This document shows positions 43,824-52,838 of a DNA stretch of 64,000 nt, piece after piece. Origin of the DNA: Arthrobacter agilis. Its GTDB lineage: Bacteria; Actinomycetota; Actinomycetes; Actinomycetales; Micrococcaceae. The stretch lies in contig NZ_VHIM01000010.1 of the NCBI RefSeq assembly GCF_006494655.1, positions 47,761-111,760 of the forward strand, read 5' to 3'. The notes below the pieces were generated by a model. It was not told the DNA's origin, did no database searches, and saw nothing but the letters and a program-made list of their open reading frames with translations. Each line of letters opens with the position of its first letter. The stretch's first letter is position 1. The position numbers were made by a program, and so were the translations under genes.

Positions 43824-43840
43824 CGACAGCAGTGACGGAG

Positions 43841-43872
43841 ACGGAAGGCCGGCCCTCGGGCCGGCCTTCCGT
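43841..43872 (+). terminator. Hairpin terminator after msrB
   Basis: Perfect stem ACGGAAGGCCGGCC / GGCCGGCCTTCCGT around loop CTCG, 17 bases after the msrB stop. No T-run; GTCGTCC follows. Confidence 0.75.
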
Positions 43873-43976
43873 CGTCCCGGGTGGCGGGCCCGGCCGTCGG
43901 GTTGTGCCGTTCAGCGGAGACGTCTGCTCGCTCTTGGGCTCATCGGGCGACAGCGTGCGGCGACAACCAGCATTCC

Positions 43977-44007
43977 TTATTCTCGAACTCTTGGCGCGTA
44001 AGAATAA
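43977..44007. promoter_or_regulatory. A+T-rich operator-like region upstream of the DUF6421 gene
   Basis: TTATTCT (43977-43983) and its inverted copy AGAATAA (44001-44007) lie 17 bases apart; AGAATAACTGTTCT within the right part is itself an imperfect dyad. A TAGTCT hexamer follows at 44021. The stretch is clearly richer in A and T than its surroundings and may be the promoter-operator of the 44069 gene. Confidence 0.45.
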
Positions 44008-44068
44008 CTGTTCTCCTTGCTAGTCTCACGGCACCGGACCCGTTACGAGCAGGAAAGCAGGAGCAACC

Positions 44069-45439
44069 ATGACGCTCGCACCGATCGACAGCACGCCCGC
44101 CGACAGCGCACCGCAGGAGCACGATTCCTGGCTGGCGCTCAAGGATGCAGTGCAGGAGTTGCGGCTCCTTCAGGTCAAGGACGGATCGATCCCCGACCCG
44201 GACCAGCACGCCGCCGCTGCGGGGCTGACGGCAACCATCATGGACGCGGTGGAACGGCTCGCTCCCCTGTTCCCGCACGACGCCGAGTACCTCGCGCGCA
44301 CCGTGACGGCCTTCGAGGCCTGGCGGAGCAGTGACTTCGCCGTTCCCGACTTCCTGGAGCCGCTGCTCGCCTTCCAGCCGCAGCTGGACAGGATCGACGG
44401 ACTGCAGCACCTCGTGGTGTTCCCCATGTACACGCAGAACGGCAGCACGAACCGACTCGTCGAAGCCGTGCTGATCGAGGTCCTCTGGCCCGACTTCATC
44501 GCCGAACTCGAAGCCGGGGACTACTCGAATGCCCTCTTCGTCCCGATCCGCTTCCTGGACTTCACCGAGGGATACAACACGAACTCCGCCGTGCTCTTCC
44601 CGGAGACCGTCGCCGTCAGTTCGACCCCGACGTTCACGTGGGGTGCCATCTTCGCCGATCGCGAAGCGGCGCGCTTCCGCCGTGTCGTCCGGGCCGCGGC
44701 CGAGATCACGCGCCTCGACCTCCCGCAGGACGCCCTGGGGCTCCTCGACGACCAGGCCCTGGCCGAGGAGACGTTCGTCATGTGGGATCTGATCCACGAC
44801 CGCACCCACATGCGCGGCGACCTGCCGTTCGATCCGTTCATGATCAAGCAGCGCATGCCCTTCTTCCTCTACTCCCTCGAGGAACTGCGCTGCGACCTCA
44901 CGGCTTTCCGTGAGTCGGTGCGCATCGAGAAGGACGACGACGCCTCGCCCGAGGCGCGGAAGCACGCGAAGCTGGTGCAGTACGCCGTCATCTTCGACCG
45001 CATCTTCCGCTTCAGCATCACCGGGAGCCGTGTCCGGAACTACGACGGGCTGGGTGGTCAGCTGCTCTTCGCCTGGATGCACCAGCACCGCGTGCTGCAC
45101 TGGACGGACACCAAGCTCACCATCGACTGGGACGAGGTCGCGGGCGTCGTCGTCGCCCTCGGCGAGCAGATCGAGCAGCTGTACTGGCGCTCGATCGACC
45201 GCCCCAAGACCGCCCACTGGCTCGCCGCCTACGAGCTCGTATCCGCGACCGTCACACCGCACCCCGCCTCCGTCTGGGCGAAGGGGCCTGAGGCGTTGGA
45301 GCTCATGGGCCCGCCCCGCGGCCTCACGGACGCGGTGCTCGACGACGAGTTCCCCCTGTCCATGTTCTTCGAGGCACTCGACCGCAAGATGAAGCCGGTC
45401 ATCGAGTCCACCGCCGGCATCACCGCGGACGCGGCGTGA
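44069..45439 (+). CDS. DUF6421 family protein
   Basis: 456-aa soluble protein of an actinobacterial family of unknown function; identification is from overall recognition of the sequence. Features: an acidic, tryptophan-containing helical N-terminus, the block LVVFPMYTQNGSTNRLVEAV, YNTNSAVLFPETVAV, a FVMWDLIHDRTHMRGDLPFD segment and LRCDLTAFRES. The HDRTHMRGD and DLIHDRTH residues could bind metal, but this is a guess. ATG preceded by GCAGGAGC. The stop overlaps the SDR start as GTGA, so the two are coupled. Confidence 0.85.
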   Translation: MTLAPIDSTPADSAPQEHDSWLALKDAVQELRLLQVKDGSIPDPDQHAAAAGLTATIMDAVERLAPLFPHDAEYLARTVTAFEAWRSSDFAVPDFLEPLLAFQPQLDRIDGLQHLVVFPMYTQNGSTNRLVEAVLIEVLWPDFIAELEAGDYSNALFVPIRFLDFTEGYNTNSAVLFPETVAVSSTPTFTWGAIFADREAARFRRVVRAAAEITRLDLPQDALGLLDDQALAEETFVMWDLIHDRTHMRGDLPFDPFMIKQRMPFFLYSLEELRCDLTAFRESVRIEKDDDASPEARKHAKLVQYAVIFDRIFRFSITGSRVRNYDGLGGQLLFAWMHQHRVLHWTDTKLTIDWDEVAGVVVALGEQIEQLYWRSIDRPKTAHWLAAYELVSATVTPHPASVWAKGPEALELMGPPRGLTDAVLDDEFPLSMFFEALDRKMKPVIESTAGITADAA

Positions 45440-46143
45440 GCACTTCCTCCGGGGCGCGGACCGCGGTGGTCGCCGGCGCCACGAGCGCATCCGGCGTCGC
45501 ACTCACACACGCCCTGCTGGCGTGCGGGTACACCGTGGTGGCCGTGGGATCCTCCGCCGGGAGGCTGGAGACAGCACTCGCGGGGCTCGACGGCGTCGAC
45601 CGCCGCGTGTGCGACCTCACCGACGAGGCCGCCGTCAGCTCCCTCGCGGCACGGCTCCAGGCCGACCACGGTGGAGTCGACGCCCTCTTCCACCTCGTCG
45701 GTGGCTGGCGTGGCGGCACGGGGATCACCACCCAGACGACCGAGGACTACGACGCCCTGCATCGCTCGGTCTTCACGACGCTCTTCAACACGAGCAGGGC
45801 GTTCTACGATCAGCTCGCGGCCAGGGGCGGCAGGCTGGCCGCGGTCTCCGCCACCGCTGTCGCCTCACCCACCGCGCCGAACGCCTCCTACGCCGCGGTG
45901 AAGGCCTCCGTCGACGCGTGGCTGCAGGCGGTCGCACACGGTTTCTCGAAGGACGGGACGGCGGCAGCCGCCACCGCCGTCGTCGTGAAGGCGCTGCTCG
46001 ACGACCGCATGCGGGCGGAGCACCCCGAGCGGACCTTCCCCGGCTACACGCACGTCGCGGATCTGGCGCGCATCCTCGTGTCCCTGCCCGGCAGGCCCCC
46101 GGCGGAGATCAATGGGGCCCGCATCGACGCCGTTCGGGGATAA
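45436..46143 (+). CDS. Short-chain dehydrogenase/reductase
   Basis: 235-aa Rossmann oxidoreductase. Cofactor motif VAGATSASGVALTHALL (variant of TGxxxGIG), a conserved glycine-rich FHLVGGW in place of the usual NNAG, and the catalytic S...Y-x-x-x-K in ASYAAVKASVDA. Substrate unknown. It is translationally coupled to the DUF6421 gene, which suggests one pathway. Confidence 0.9.
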   Translation: MSTSSGARTAVVAGATSASGVALTHALLACGYTVVAVGSSAGRLETALAGLDGVDRRVCDLTDEAAVSSLAARLQADHGGVDALFHLVGGWRGGTGITTQTTEDYDALHRSVFTTLFNTSRAFYDQLAARGGRLAAVSATAVASPTAPNASYAAVKASVDAWLQAVAHGFSKDGTAAAATAVVVKALLDDRMRAEHPERTFPGYTHVADLARILVSLPGRPPAEINGARIDAVRG

Positions 46144-46144
46144 T
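46139..46144 (+). promoter_or_regulatory. Candidate leaderless -10 of the aldolase gene
   Basis: GATAAT overlaps the SDR stop codon and is followed by six bases and the GTG at 46151. It would allow independent transcription of the next gene. Confidence 0.5.
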
Positions 46145-46150
46145 GGCACA

Positions 46151-47233
46151 GTGACCGACACGATGATCCCCGCCGCTCCCGTTCCCGCTGCGCTGCACGA
46201 CCGCACCCAGCGCAGCTTCGCCTCCGACAACTACTCAGGCATCCACCCCGAGGTGCTGACCGCCCTCGCCGCCGCGAACGAGGGCCACCAGGTGGCCTAC
46301 GGCGAGGACCAGTACACCGCCCGCCTGCAGGAGGTGATGGAGCAGCACTTCGGCGAGGGCATCTCCATCTACCCGGTGTTCAACGGCACCGGCGCCAACG
46401 TGCTCTCCCTGCAGTCGATCCTCCCGCGGTGGGGCGCCGTGATCTGCCCGCAGACGGCGCACATCAACGTCGACGAGAACGCGGCACCCGAGCGCGTCGG
46501 CGGCATCAAGCTGCTCACCGTGCCCACGCCGGACGGCAAGCTCACTCCCGAGCTGATCGACCGTGAGGCCTGGGGCTGGGGAGACCAGCACCGCGCGCAG
46601 CCGCTCGCCGTCTCCATCACCCAGACCACCGAGCTCGGCACGCTCTACTCCGTGGCCGAGATCAAGGCGATCGCGGACCACTGCCACGCGCGCGGTATGC
46701 GGGTCCACATGGACGGCGCCCGGCTGGCCAACGCCGCGGCAGCGCTCGGGCAGCCGCTGCGCGCGTTCACGCGCGACGCCGGCGTGGACATCCTGTCCTT
46801 CGGCGGCACCAAGAACGGTCTGATGTTCGGCGAGTGCGTCGTGGTCCTGGACCAGGAGGCCTCCACCGGGCTGGACTACCTGCGCAAACTGAACATGCAG
46901 CTGGCCTCGAAGATGCGCTTCGTGTCGGCGCAGCTCATCGCGCTGCTCGAGGGAGACCTCTGGCTGCGGTCGGCATCCCACGCTAATGCGATGGCGGCCC
47001 GCCTCACCGAGGGCGTACGCGGGATCAAGGGCGTCACGCTGACGCAGGAGACCACGGCCAACGCGGTCTTCGCGATCCTGCCCCCGGGATCGGCGGACAG
47101 AATCCGCGAGAGCTTCAGGTTCTACGACTGGGACCAGGCCACGGGTGAGGTGCGGTGGATGTGCTCCTTCGACACCACGGAGGACGACGTCGACGCCTTC
47201 ATCGAGGCCATCCGCCGCGAGGTCTCGGCCTGA
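46151..47233 (+). CDS. Low-specificity L-threonine aldolase / beta-eliminating lyase
   Basis: PLP enzyme of fold type I that splits L-threonine or related beta-hydroxy amino acids to glycine and an aldehyde. 360 aa from GTG 46151 (VTDTMIPAAPVPA); an in-frame ATG lies four codons on. PLP lysine at residue 221 in SFGGTKNGLMFGE; PLP-binding Asp in RVHMDGARLANAA; N-terminal FASDNYSGIHPEVLTAL is typical of the family. Confidence 0.92.
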   Translation: MTDTMIPAAPVPAALHDRTQRSFASDNYSGIHPEVLTALAAANEGHQVAYGEDQYTARLQEVMEQHFGEGISIYPVFNGTGANVLSLQSILPRWGAVICPQTAHINVDENAAPERVGGIKLLTVPTPDGKLTPELIDREAWGWGDQHRAQPLAVSITQTTELGTLYSVAEIKAIADHCHARGMRVHMDGARLANAAAALGQPLRAFTRDAGVDILSFGGTKNGLMFGECVVVLDQEASTGLDYLRKLNMQLASKMRFVSAQLIALLEGDLWLRSASHANAMAARLTEGVRGIKGVTLTQETTANAVFAILPPGSADRIRESFRFYDWDQATGEVRWMCSFDTTEDDVDAFIEAIRREVSA

Positions 47234-47277
47234 CCGTCCGCACGGCGCGCCGCCGTCGCACCCGCCCCCGCAGGGCA

Positions 47278-47283
47278 TAGCCT
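47278..47283 (+). promoter_or_regulatory. Candidate leaderless -10 of the DUF3000 gene
   Basis: TAGCCT, then six bases (GCGGGG), then the GTG at 47290. No separate ribosome site is present. Confidence 0.45.
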
Positions 47284-47289
47284 GCGGGG

Positions 47290-47925
47290 GTGAGTGCACT
47301 CGGCGGCGTACCCCAGCTACCTGCGGAATTCCTGGATGCCCTGTCCGGGCTGCGGAAGGCCGGCCGGCGCAGCGAGATCAGGCTGGCGGAGATCCCTGCT
47401 CCGGCCCGGCTCGCCCCCTTCGCCGTCGCCCTTGGAGCCGAGGTCTTCGAGTCCTCACCGACCTCGCCCACCCCGCCCCACGGGCCCGCCCGCCTGCTGG
47501 TGCCGGCACCGGAGCCGGAAGAACTGGCCACCGGCCGGTTCATCCTCCTCTACGACCCCGAGGGGTCCGAGGTCTGGAACGGCCGCTTCCGGATCGTCAC
47601 CTACATCCGCGCACAGCTCGAACCGGACATGGGCAACGACGCCCTCCTCGGTTCGGTGGCATGGACCTGGCTCGTCGAGGCCCTGGCCAATCACGGTGCA
47701 CGCCACCACAGCACCGGGGGCACGGCAACGAGGATCCTCTCCGAGAGCTACGGCAGCCTCGAGGACCGCGCCGATACCATCGACATCGAACTGCGGGCGT
47801 CCTGGACGCCCGAGACCGCGGACGTGCGGCGCCACCTCGAGGCCTGGTCCGAGATGGTCTGCACCTTCGCCGGGCTGCCTCCCCTGTCTGCCGGCGTCGC
47901 GCACTTGCCGCACCGCAGGTCCTGA
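47290..47925 (+). CDS. DUF3000 family protein
   Basis: 211-aa actinobacterial protein of unknown function. Characteristic parts are the N-terminal LPAEFLDALSGLRKAGRRSE, the central RFILLYDPEGSEVWNGRFRI and the C-terminal AWTWLVEALANHGARHHSTGG. No membrane segment. DUF3000 genes usually precede the RNase D-like gene in actinobacteria, as here. Confidence 0.88.
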   Translation: MSALGGVPQLPAEFLDALSGLRKAGRRSEIRLAEIPAPARLAPFAVALGAEVFESSPTSPTPPHGPARLLVPAPEPEELATGRFILLYDPEGSEVWNGRFRIVTYIRAQLEPDMGNDALLGSVAWTWLVEALANHGARHHSTGGTATRILSESYGSLEDRADTIDIELRASWTPETADVRRHLEAWSEMVCTFAGLPPLSAGVAHLPHRRS

Positions 47926-47990
47926 GTGCCGTGGGCGCACCGGCGCCGCCATCAGGGCTTCCGGCGGCGCGGGGATAGACTGAAATCACC

Positions 47991-49298
47991 ATGAGTTCCC
48001 ACACCTCGGAGCAGACGGACCGCGTCGAAGCGTCCACTCCCCCCGGCGAAGCCGACGAGACCCTACCCCTCCTGACGGAGCCGCGCGATGGCGTGCCGCT
48101 CGTCATCGACACCCAGGCAGGTCTGGAGCGGGCAGCAGCAGCGCTGGCCGCCGGCACGGGACCGGCAGCTGTCGACGCCGAGCGGGCGTCCGGATTCCGG
48201 TACGGGCAGCGCGCCTTCCTGGTGCAGATCCGACGGGAGGGCGCCGGAACCTGGCTCATCGATCCCGAACCGTTCGACGACCTCCGCATCATCGACGACG
48301 CCCTCGATGGCGTGGAGTGGATCCTGCACGCAGCGAGCCAGGATCTTCCCTGCCTGTCGGAACTGGGCATGTGGCCGGACCGCCTCTTCGACACGGAGCT
48401 CGCCGCCCGCCTCGCCGGACTCCCCCGGGTCGGGCTGGCCGCCGTCATCGAGACGCAGCTCGGCTTTAGCCTGGCGAAGGAGCATTCGGCCGCTGACTGG
48501 TCCAAGCGGCCCCTGCCCGAACCCTGGCTGCGGTACGCGGCGCTCGACGTCGAGGTGCTGACCGACCTGCGTGACAAGCTTGCCGGCCTGCTCGAGCGGG
48601 CCGGCAAGCTGGCAATCGCCGAGGAGGAATTCGAGCACATCCGGCAGACGCCCCCTGCCGAGCCTCGCGTGGACCCGTGGCGCCGGACCTCCGGGCTGCA
48701 CCAGTTGCGGGACCGCCGGCACCTGGCCGCCGTGCGGCAGATGTGGCTCGAGCGCGAGGACCTTGCGCAGCGCCGCGACGTCGCGCCCGGGCGCCTCATC
48801 CCGGATTCGGCGATCGTCGCCGCGGCGAAGGCGATGCCCTCGACCGTTCCGCAGCTCCTCGGCACCAAGGGCTTCCACGGGCGCGCCGCCCAGAAGGAGG
48901 CGCCGAGGTGGCTGAAGTGCATCAGCGATGCGCGAAAGCTCACCGACCTCCCGCCGCTGCACATCTCCACGAACGCTCCTCCCCCGCCGCGGGTCTGGGC
49001 GGAGAAGGATCCGGAGGCGGCAGCCCGCCTGCTGACGGCCCGCCCGAGGGTCGCCGCCCGCGCGGAGTCGCTCGGCATGCCGGTGGAGAACCTGCTGACC
49101 CCCGACTACCTGCGCCGGATCGCCTGGCGGCCGCCTGCCGAATTGTCGCTCGAGACGGTGTCGACGGCCCTCGCGGAACTCGGAGCCCGCCCCTGGCAGA
49201 TCGAGCAGCTCGCCGCGATCATCACGGTGGCGTTCCTCGACCCCGATCCCCTGCCGGTCAAGGGCCAGCAACCGCAGAAGGACGTTTCCGGGGACTGA
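47991..49298 (+). CDS. RNase D-like 3'-5' exonuclease with HRDC domain
   Basis: 435-aa DEDD-family exonuclease. Acidic catalytic residues are in AAVDAERASGFRYGQRAFLV (D and E), LHAASQDLPCL (D) and LRYAALDVEVLTDL (Y, D), giving the DEDDy type. The HRDC-like helical domain begins near residue 230 and a second helical repeat follows. A -10-like TAGACT ends 9 bases before the ATG. The target RNA is not known; the role in tRNA or rRNA maturation is from family knowledge. Confidence 0.93.
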   Translation: MSSHTSEQTDRVEASTPPGEADETLPLLTEPRDGVPLVIDTQAGLERAAAALAAGTGPAAVDAERASGFRYGQRAFLVQIRREGAGTWLIDPEPFDDLRIIDDALDGVEWILHAASQDLPCLSELGMWPDRLFDTELAARLAGLPRVGLAAVIETQLGFSLAKEHSAADWSKRPLPEPWLRYAALDVEVLTDLRDKLAGLLERAGKLAIAEEEFEHIRQTPPAEPRVDPWRRTSGLHQLRDRRHLAAVRQMWLEREDLAQRRDVAPGRLIPDSAIVAAAKAMPSTVPQLLGTKGFHGRAAQKEAPRWLKCISDARKLTDLPPLHISTNAPPPPRVWAEKDPEAAARLLTARPRVAARAESLGMPVENLLTPDYLRRIAWRPPAELSLETVSTALAELGARPWQIEQLAAIITVAFLDPDPLPVKGQQPQKDVSGD

Positions 49299-49318
49299 CG
49301 CGGGCCTCCTGACGCTGC

Positions 49319-49349
49319 TTGCACGCTATGTTACTGGCCAGTAACATAG
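49319..49349 (+). promoter_or_regulatory. fadAB promoter overlapped by a perfect 24-bp operator palindrome
   Basis: TTGCAC (49319-49324), 17-bp spacer, TAACAT (49342-49347). The palindrome with half-site CTATGTTACTGG spans 49326-49349, covering the spacer and the -10. Its size and position suit a dimeric repressor, TetR-type, but the regulator is not in the window. Confidence 0.8.
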
Positions 49350-49381
49350 TCGCGGATCAACATCTCAAAGAGGAGCATCAG

Positions 49382-50632
49382 GTGAGTCAACACACCGAGT
49401 CCGCTGCCGGTCGGCGATTAGCGCGCGCCGTCCGCGACGTCGTCTTCGTCGACGGAGTCCGAACCCCCTTCGGCCGGGCAGGAGACAAGGGCATCTACGC
49501 CGGGATGCGCGCGGACGACCTCGTGGTCAAGTGCATCCGGGACCTCTTGCGCCGCAATCCTTCCCTTCCTGCCGAGCGCGTCGACGAGGTCGCCATCGCT
49601 GCCACCACCCAGACGGGCGACCAGGGGCTCACGATCGGCCGCACGGCCGCCCTCCTCGCGGGCCTTCCCCGCACGGTTCCCGGCTTCGCCATCGATCGCA
49701 TGTGTGCCGGCGCCATGACGGCCGTCACCACGACGGCCTCGGGGATCGCCTTCGGCGCCTATGACGTCGTCATCGCCGGAGGCGTCGAGCACATGGGCAA
49801 CCACCCGATGGGAGCGGACGCCGACCCGAATCCGCGCTTCATGTCGGAGCGCATCGTCGATCCGGCTGCCCTGAACATGGGCAATACGGCGGAGAACCTC
49901 CACGACCGCTTCCCGGAGATCACGAAGGAGCGCACGGACGCCTATGCCGTCCGCAGCCAGCAGAAGCTCGCCAGGGCGTACGAGGCGGGTCGGATCCAGC
50001 CCGATCTCGTGCCCGTCGCCGCCCGGAAGCCAGGCTCGGGGTGGACTCTGAACACCGTGGACGAGCCGCCGCGCCCCGGCACGACGGTCGACGACCTCGC
50101 GAGCCTCCGGACTCCCTTCCGCGCCCACGGACGTGTCACGGCCGGCAATGCCGCGGGCCTGAACGACGGTGCGACGGCAGCCCTGCTGGCGTCCGCCGAC
50201 GCTGCCGAGGAGCTCGGCCTCCCGGTCCGCATGCGCCTCGTCGCCTACGCCTTCGCCGGCGTCGAGCCCGAGGTGATGGGCATCGGACCCGTCCCCGCGA
50301 CCGAGAAGGCGCTCCGTCAGGCGGGGCTCGACATCTCCGATATCGGGCTGTTCGAGATCAACGAGGCCTTCGCCGTCCAGGTACTGAGCTTTCTCGACCA
50401 CTTCGGCATCGATGACGAGGATCCGCGGGTCAACCGCTACGGTGGCGCCATCGCCGTTGGGCACCCCCTCGCCTCCTCCGGCGTCCGGCTCATGAATCAG
50501 CTGGCCCGCCAGTTCGAGGAGGATCCCTCGGTGCGCTACGGCATGACCACCATGTGCATCGGCCTCGGCATGGGTGCCACGGTCATTTGGGAGAACCCCC
50601 ACCACGAGCACTACGGACAGGATGCAGCATGA
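49382..50632 (+). CDS. fadA: Acetyl-CoA acyltransferase (thiolase), fatty acid beta-oxidation
   Basis: Cleaves 3-ketoacyl-CoA to acetyl-CoA and a shortened acyl-CoA. 416 aa from GTG 49382, preceded by AAAGAGGAGC. An ATG inside the operator palindrome upstream is not a credible start. Nucleophilic cysteine at residue 108 in IDRMCAGAMTAVTTTASG; other catalytic motifs are NEAFAVQVL, the histidine in GGAIAVGHPLASSG and the second cysteine in MTTMCIGLGMGATVIW. Stop overlaps fadB as ATGA. Confidence 0.96.
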   Translation: MSQHTESAAGRRLARAVRDVVFVDGVRTPFGRAGDKGIYAGMRADDLVVKCIRDLLRRNPSLPAERVDEVAIAATTQTGDQGLTIGRTAALLAGLPRTVPGFAIDRMCAGAMTAVTTTASGIAFGAYDVVIAGGVEHMGNHPMGADADPNPRFMSERIVDPAALNMGNTAENLHDRFPEITKERTDAYAVRSQQKLARAYEAGRIQPDLVPVAARKPGSGWTLNTVDEPPRPGTTVDDLASLRTPFRAHGRVTAGNAAGLNDGATAALLASADAAEELGLPVRMRLVAYAFAGVEPEVMGIGPVPATEKALRQAGLDISDIGLFEINEAFAVQVLSFLDHFGIDDEDPRVNRYGGAIAVGHPLASSGVRLMNQLARQFEEDPSVRYGMTTMCIGLGMGATVIWENPHHEHYGQDAA

Positions 50633-52755
50633 GCTTCGAACGCTACGACGAACTGGCAGCGCTCGTCCCCACCGAGATCGTCAGCCACTCCTACGTCCAG
50701 GACGTGACCCTTGCGGAGGGCGCCGGCGTCCTGGCCCTCATCACGCTCGACAACGACCTCGACCACGCGAAGCCGACGACCCTCGGGCCGAACACGCTCA
50801 TCGAGTTCGGGCGGACGCTCGAGGGCCTGAAGGACCGCGCCGCGCGAGGCGAGATCCAAGCGGTCGCTGTGACGGGCAAACCGTACTTCCTCGTCGCGGG
50901 AGCGGACCTCAGCACCGTCAAGAGCGTGAAGTCCGAGCACCTCGGCCGGCTCATGGCCGAGCTGGGCCATGAGGCCTACGACCTCCTCGCCGACATGGGG
51001 GTGCCGAGCTTCGCCTTCATCAACGGCGTGGCCCTGGGCGGCGGACTGGAGATCGCGCTGGCCGCGAACTACCGGACGGTGTCCTCGGGCGCCAGCGGGA
51101 TCGGCCTGCCCGAGGCGTTCATCGGCCTCGTCCCGGGATGGGGCGGCGTCTACCGCCTCCCCCGCCTGATCGGCCCTGCCAATGCCGTCAAGGTCATGAT
51201 CGAGAACCCGCTGAGCAACAACCGCAGCCTCGACGGCCGCGCGGCCTACGGCCTCGGCATCGCCGATGCGCTCTTCGAGCCCGCCGACTACCTCGAGCAG
51301 TCGCTCCTCTGGGTAGCGAGGGTCGTCAATGGCGGCGAGGCTGCAACGACGGTCACGCGCCGCCGGGCCGAGCTGGCCCGGTACGACGACGCCGCATGGA
51401 CGGGCGCCGTCGCCGCGGGTCGGGCGTTCGTCGAGACGAAGACCAGCAATGCCGCACCGGCGCCGTCGCGCGTGCTGGACCTGCTCGAGGCCGGCCTGAC
51501 GCTGACCCGGAAGGAGTCGGCAGCTGCCGAGTGCACAGCCCTGGCCGAACTCATGCAGACGCCCGAGTTCCACGCGACGGTCTACGCCTTCCTCGACCTC
51601 GTCCAGAAGCGGGGCAAGCGCCCCGCCGGTGCACCTGACAGGAAGCTTGCGCGGCCCGTCTCGAAAGTCGGTGTCGTCGGCGCCGGGCTCATGGCAAGCC
51701 AGCTCGCGCTCCTGTTCGCACGCCAGCTGAAAGTACCCGTGGTGCTCACGGACATCGATCAGGCCCGGGTGGACAAGGGCGTGGCCTACGTCCATGCCGA
51801 GATCGACAAGATGCTTGACCGGAAGCGCCTGTCCCAGGATGCAGCCAACCGCGTCAGGGCACTCGTGACCGGTTCTGTCTCCAAGGATGTCTTCGCCGAC
51901 GCCGACTTCGTGATCGAGGCCGTCTTCGAGGAGATGTCCGTCAAGAAGCAGGTGTTCGCCGAGGTGGAGGCCGTGGTTTCCCCCGACTGCATCCTCGCCA
52001 CGAACACGTCGTCGCTGTCCGTCGCCGAGATGGCCGCGGACCTGCGGAATCCCGAGCGTGTGGTCGGCTTCCACTTCTTCAATCCGGTTGCGGCCATGCC
52101 GCTGCTCGAGGTGGTACGAGCCCCGAAGACCGACGACGCCGTCCTTGCCACGGCCTTCGTCCTCGCCAAGGGCCTGAAGAAGAACGCCGTGCTGGTGCAG
52201 GATGCACCGGCTTTCGTGGTCAACCGCATCCTCGGACGCATGTTCGGTGAGATCACCGCCGTCTTCGATGAAGGCACCGACGCCACCACGGCGGACAACG
52301 CGCTGCGCCCCATGGGTCTCCCGATGACGCCGTTCACCCTGCTGGCTCTCGTGGGACTGCCCGTGGGGCAGCACGTCCAGGAATCGCTGCATGCGGCGTT
52401 CGGGGACCGGTTCCACGTGTCGGCGAACCAGCAGAAGCTGATCGACGCGGGAGTGAAGGGCCTGTGGCAGAAGCAGGACGACGGCTCCTACTCCGTTCCC
52501 GACGCCACACTGGCCCTCATGGAGCGGGGTGGTTCGCCATCCTCCACGGACGAGGTGCTGCGCCGGACACAGGATGCCCTGGCGGACGAGATCGGGCGCA
52601 TGCTCGACGAAGGGGTCGTCGCCGCTCCGGAGGACATCGACCTCTGCATGATCATGGGTGCCGGGTGGCCCATGCATCTCGGCGGCATCACGCCGTACCT
52701 GGACCGCGTGGGCGCCTCGGAGCGTGTCCGCGGGACGACCTTCCACCAGGGCTGA
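50629..52755 (+). CDS. fadB: Fatty oxidation multifunctional subunit (enoyl-CoA hydratase / 3-hydroxyacyl-CoA dehydrogenase)
   Basis: 708-aa fusion. N-terminal crotonase domain (residues about 25-280) with oxyanion-hole motifs FLVAGADLSTVKS and AFINGVALGGGLEIALA and the glutamate pair region LPEAFIGLVPGWGGVYRL. Middle NAD-binding domain starts near 350 (VGVVGAGLMASQLALLF; NAD-binding loop lacks the usual second glycine order). C-terminal dehydrogenase domains contain GFHFFNPVAAMPLLEVV and the DAPAFVVNRILGRM motif. With FadA it forms the beta-oxidation complex; operon under the 49.3-kb operator. Confidence 0.96.
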   Translation: MSFERYDELAALVPTEIVSHSYVQDVTLAEGAGVLALITLDNDLDHAKPTTLGPNTLIEFGRTLEGLKDRAARGEIQAVAVTGKPYFLVAGADLSTVKSVKSEHLGRLMAELGHEAYDLLADMGVPSFAFINGVALGGGLEIALAANYRTVSSGASGIGLPEAFIGLVPGWGGVYRLPRLIGPANAVKVMIENPLSNNRSLDGRAAYGLGIADALFEPADYLEQSLLWVARVVNGGEAATTVTRRRAELARYDDAAWTGAVAAGRAFVETKTSNAAPAPSRVLDLLEAGLTLTRKESAAAECTALAELMQTPEFHATVYAFLDLVQKRGKRPAGAPDRKLARPVSKVGVVGAGLMASQLALLFARQLKVPVVLTDIDQARVDKGVAYVHAEIDKMLDRKRLSQDAANRVRALVTGSVSKDVFADADFVIEAVFEEMSVKKQVFAEVEAVVSPDCILATNTSSLSVAEMAADLRNPERVVGFHFFNPVAAMPLLEVVRAPKTDDAVLATAFVLAKGLKKNAVLVQDAPAFVVNRILGRMFGEITAVFDEGTDATTADNALRPMGLPMTPFTLLALVGLPVGQHVQESLHAAFGDRFHVSANQQKLIDAGVKGLWQKQDDGSYSVPDATLALMERGGSPSSTDEVLRRTQDALADEIGRMLDEGVVAAPEDIDLCMIMGAGWPMHLGGITPYLDRVGASERVRGTTFHQG

Positions 52756-52791
52756 CTCCGGCCGGCTCGACCGCTGCTGCTGCTGCTGGGA

Positions 52792-52824
52792 GGGGTCCTC
52801 CCCCGTGATCGGGTGGGGGACCCT
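52792..52824 (+). terminator. Hairpin terminator after fadB (imperfect)
   Basis: Stem pairing GGGGTCC-TCCCCC with GTGGGGGACCC across loop GTGATCGG, followed by TTCTGAT. One bulge. A (GCT)5 microsatellite at 52773-52788 precedes it. Confidence 0.5.
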
Positions 52825-52838
52825 TCTGATCGGGAGCG

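Noticed and set aside
43824..44068. Fur or IdeR box upstream of the DUF6421 gene
   Set aside because: The dyads do not match the classic iron-box pattern closely enough to name a regulator.
49329..49381. ATG-type start for fadA inside the palindrome
   Set aside because: It lies within the promoter -10/operator; the GTG at 49382 has AAAGAGGAGC upstream.
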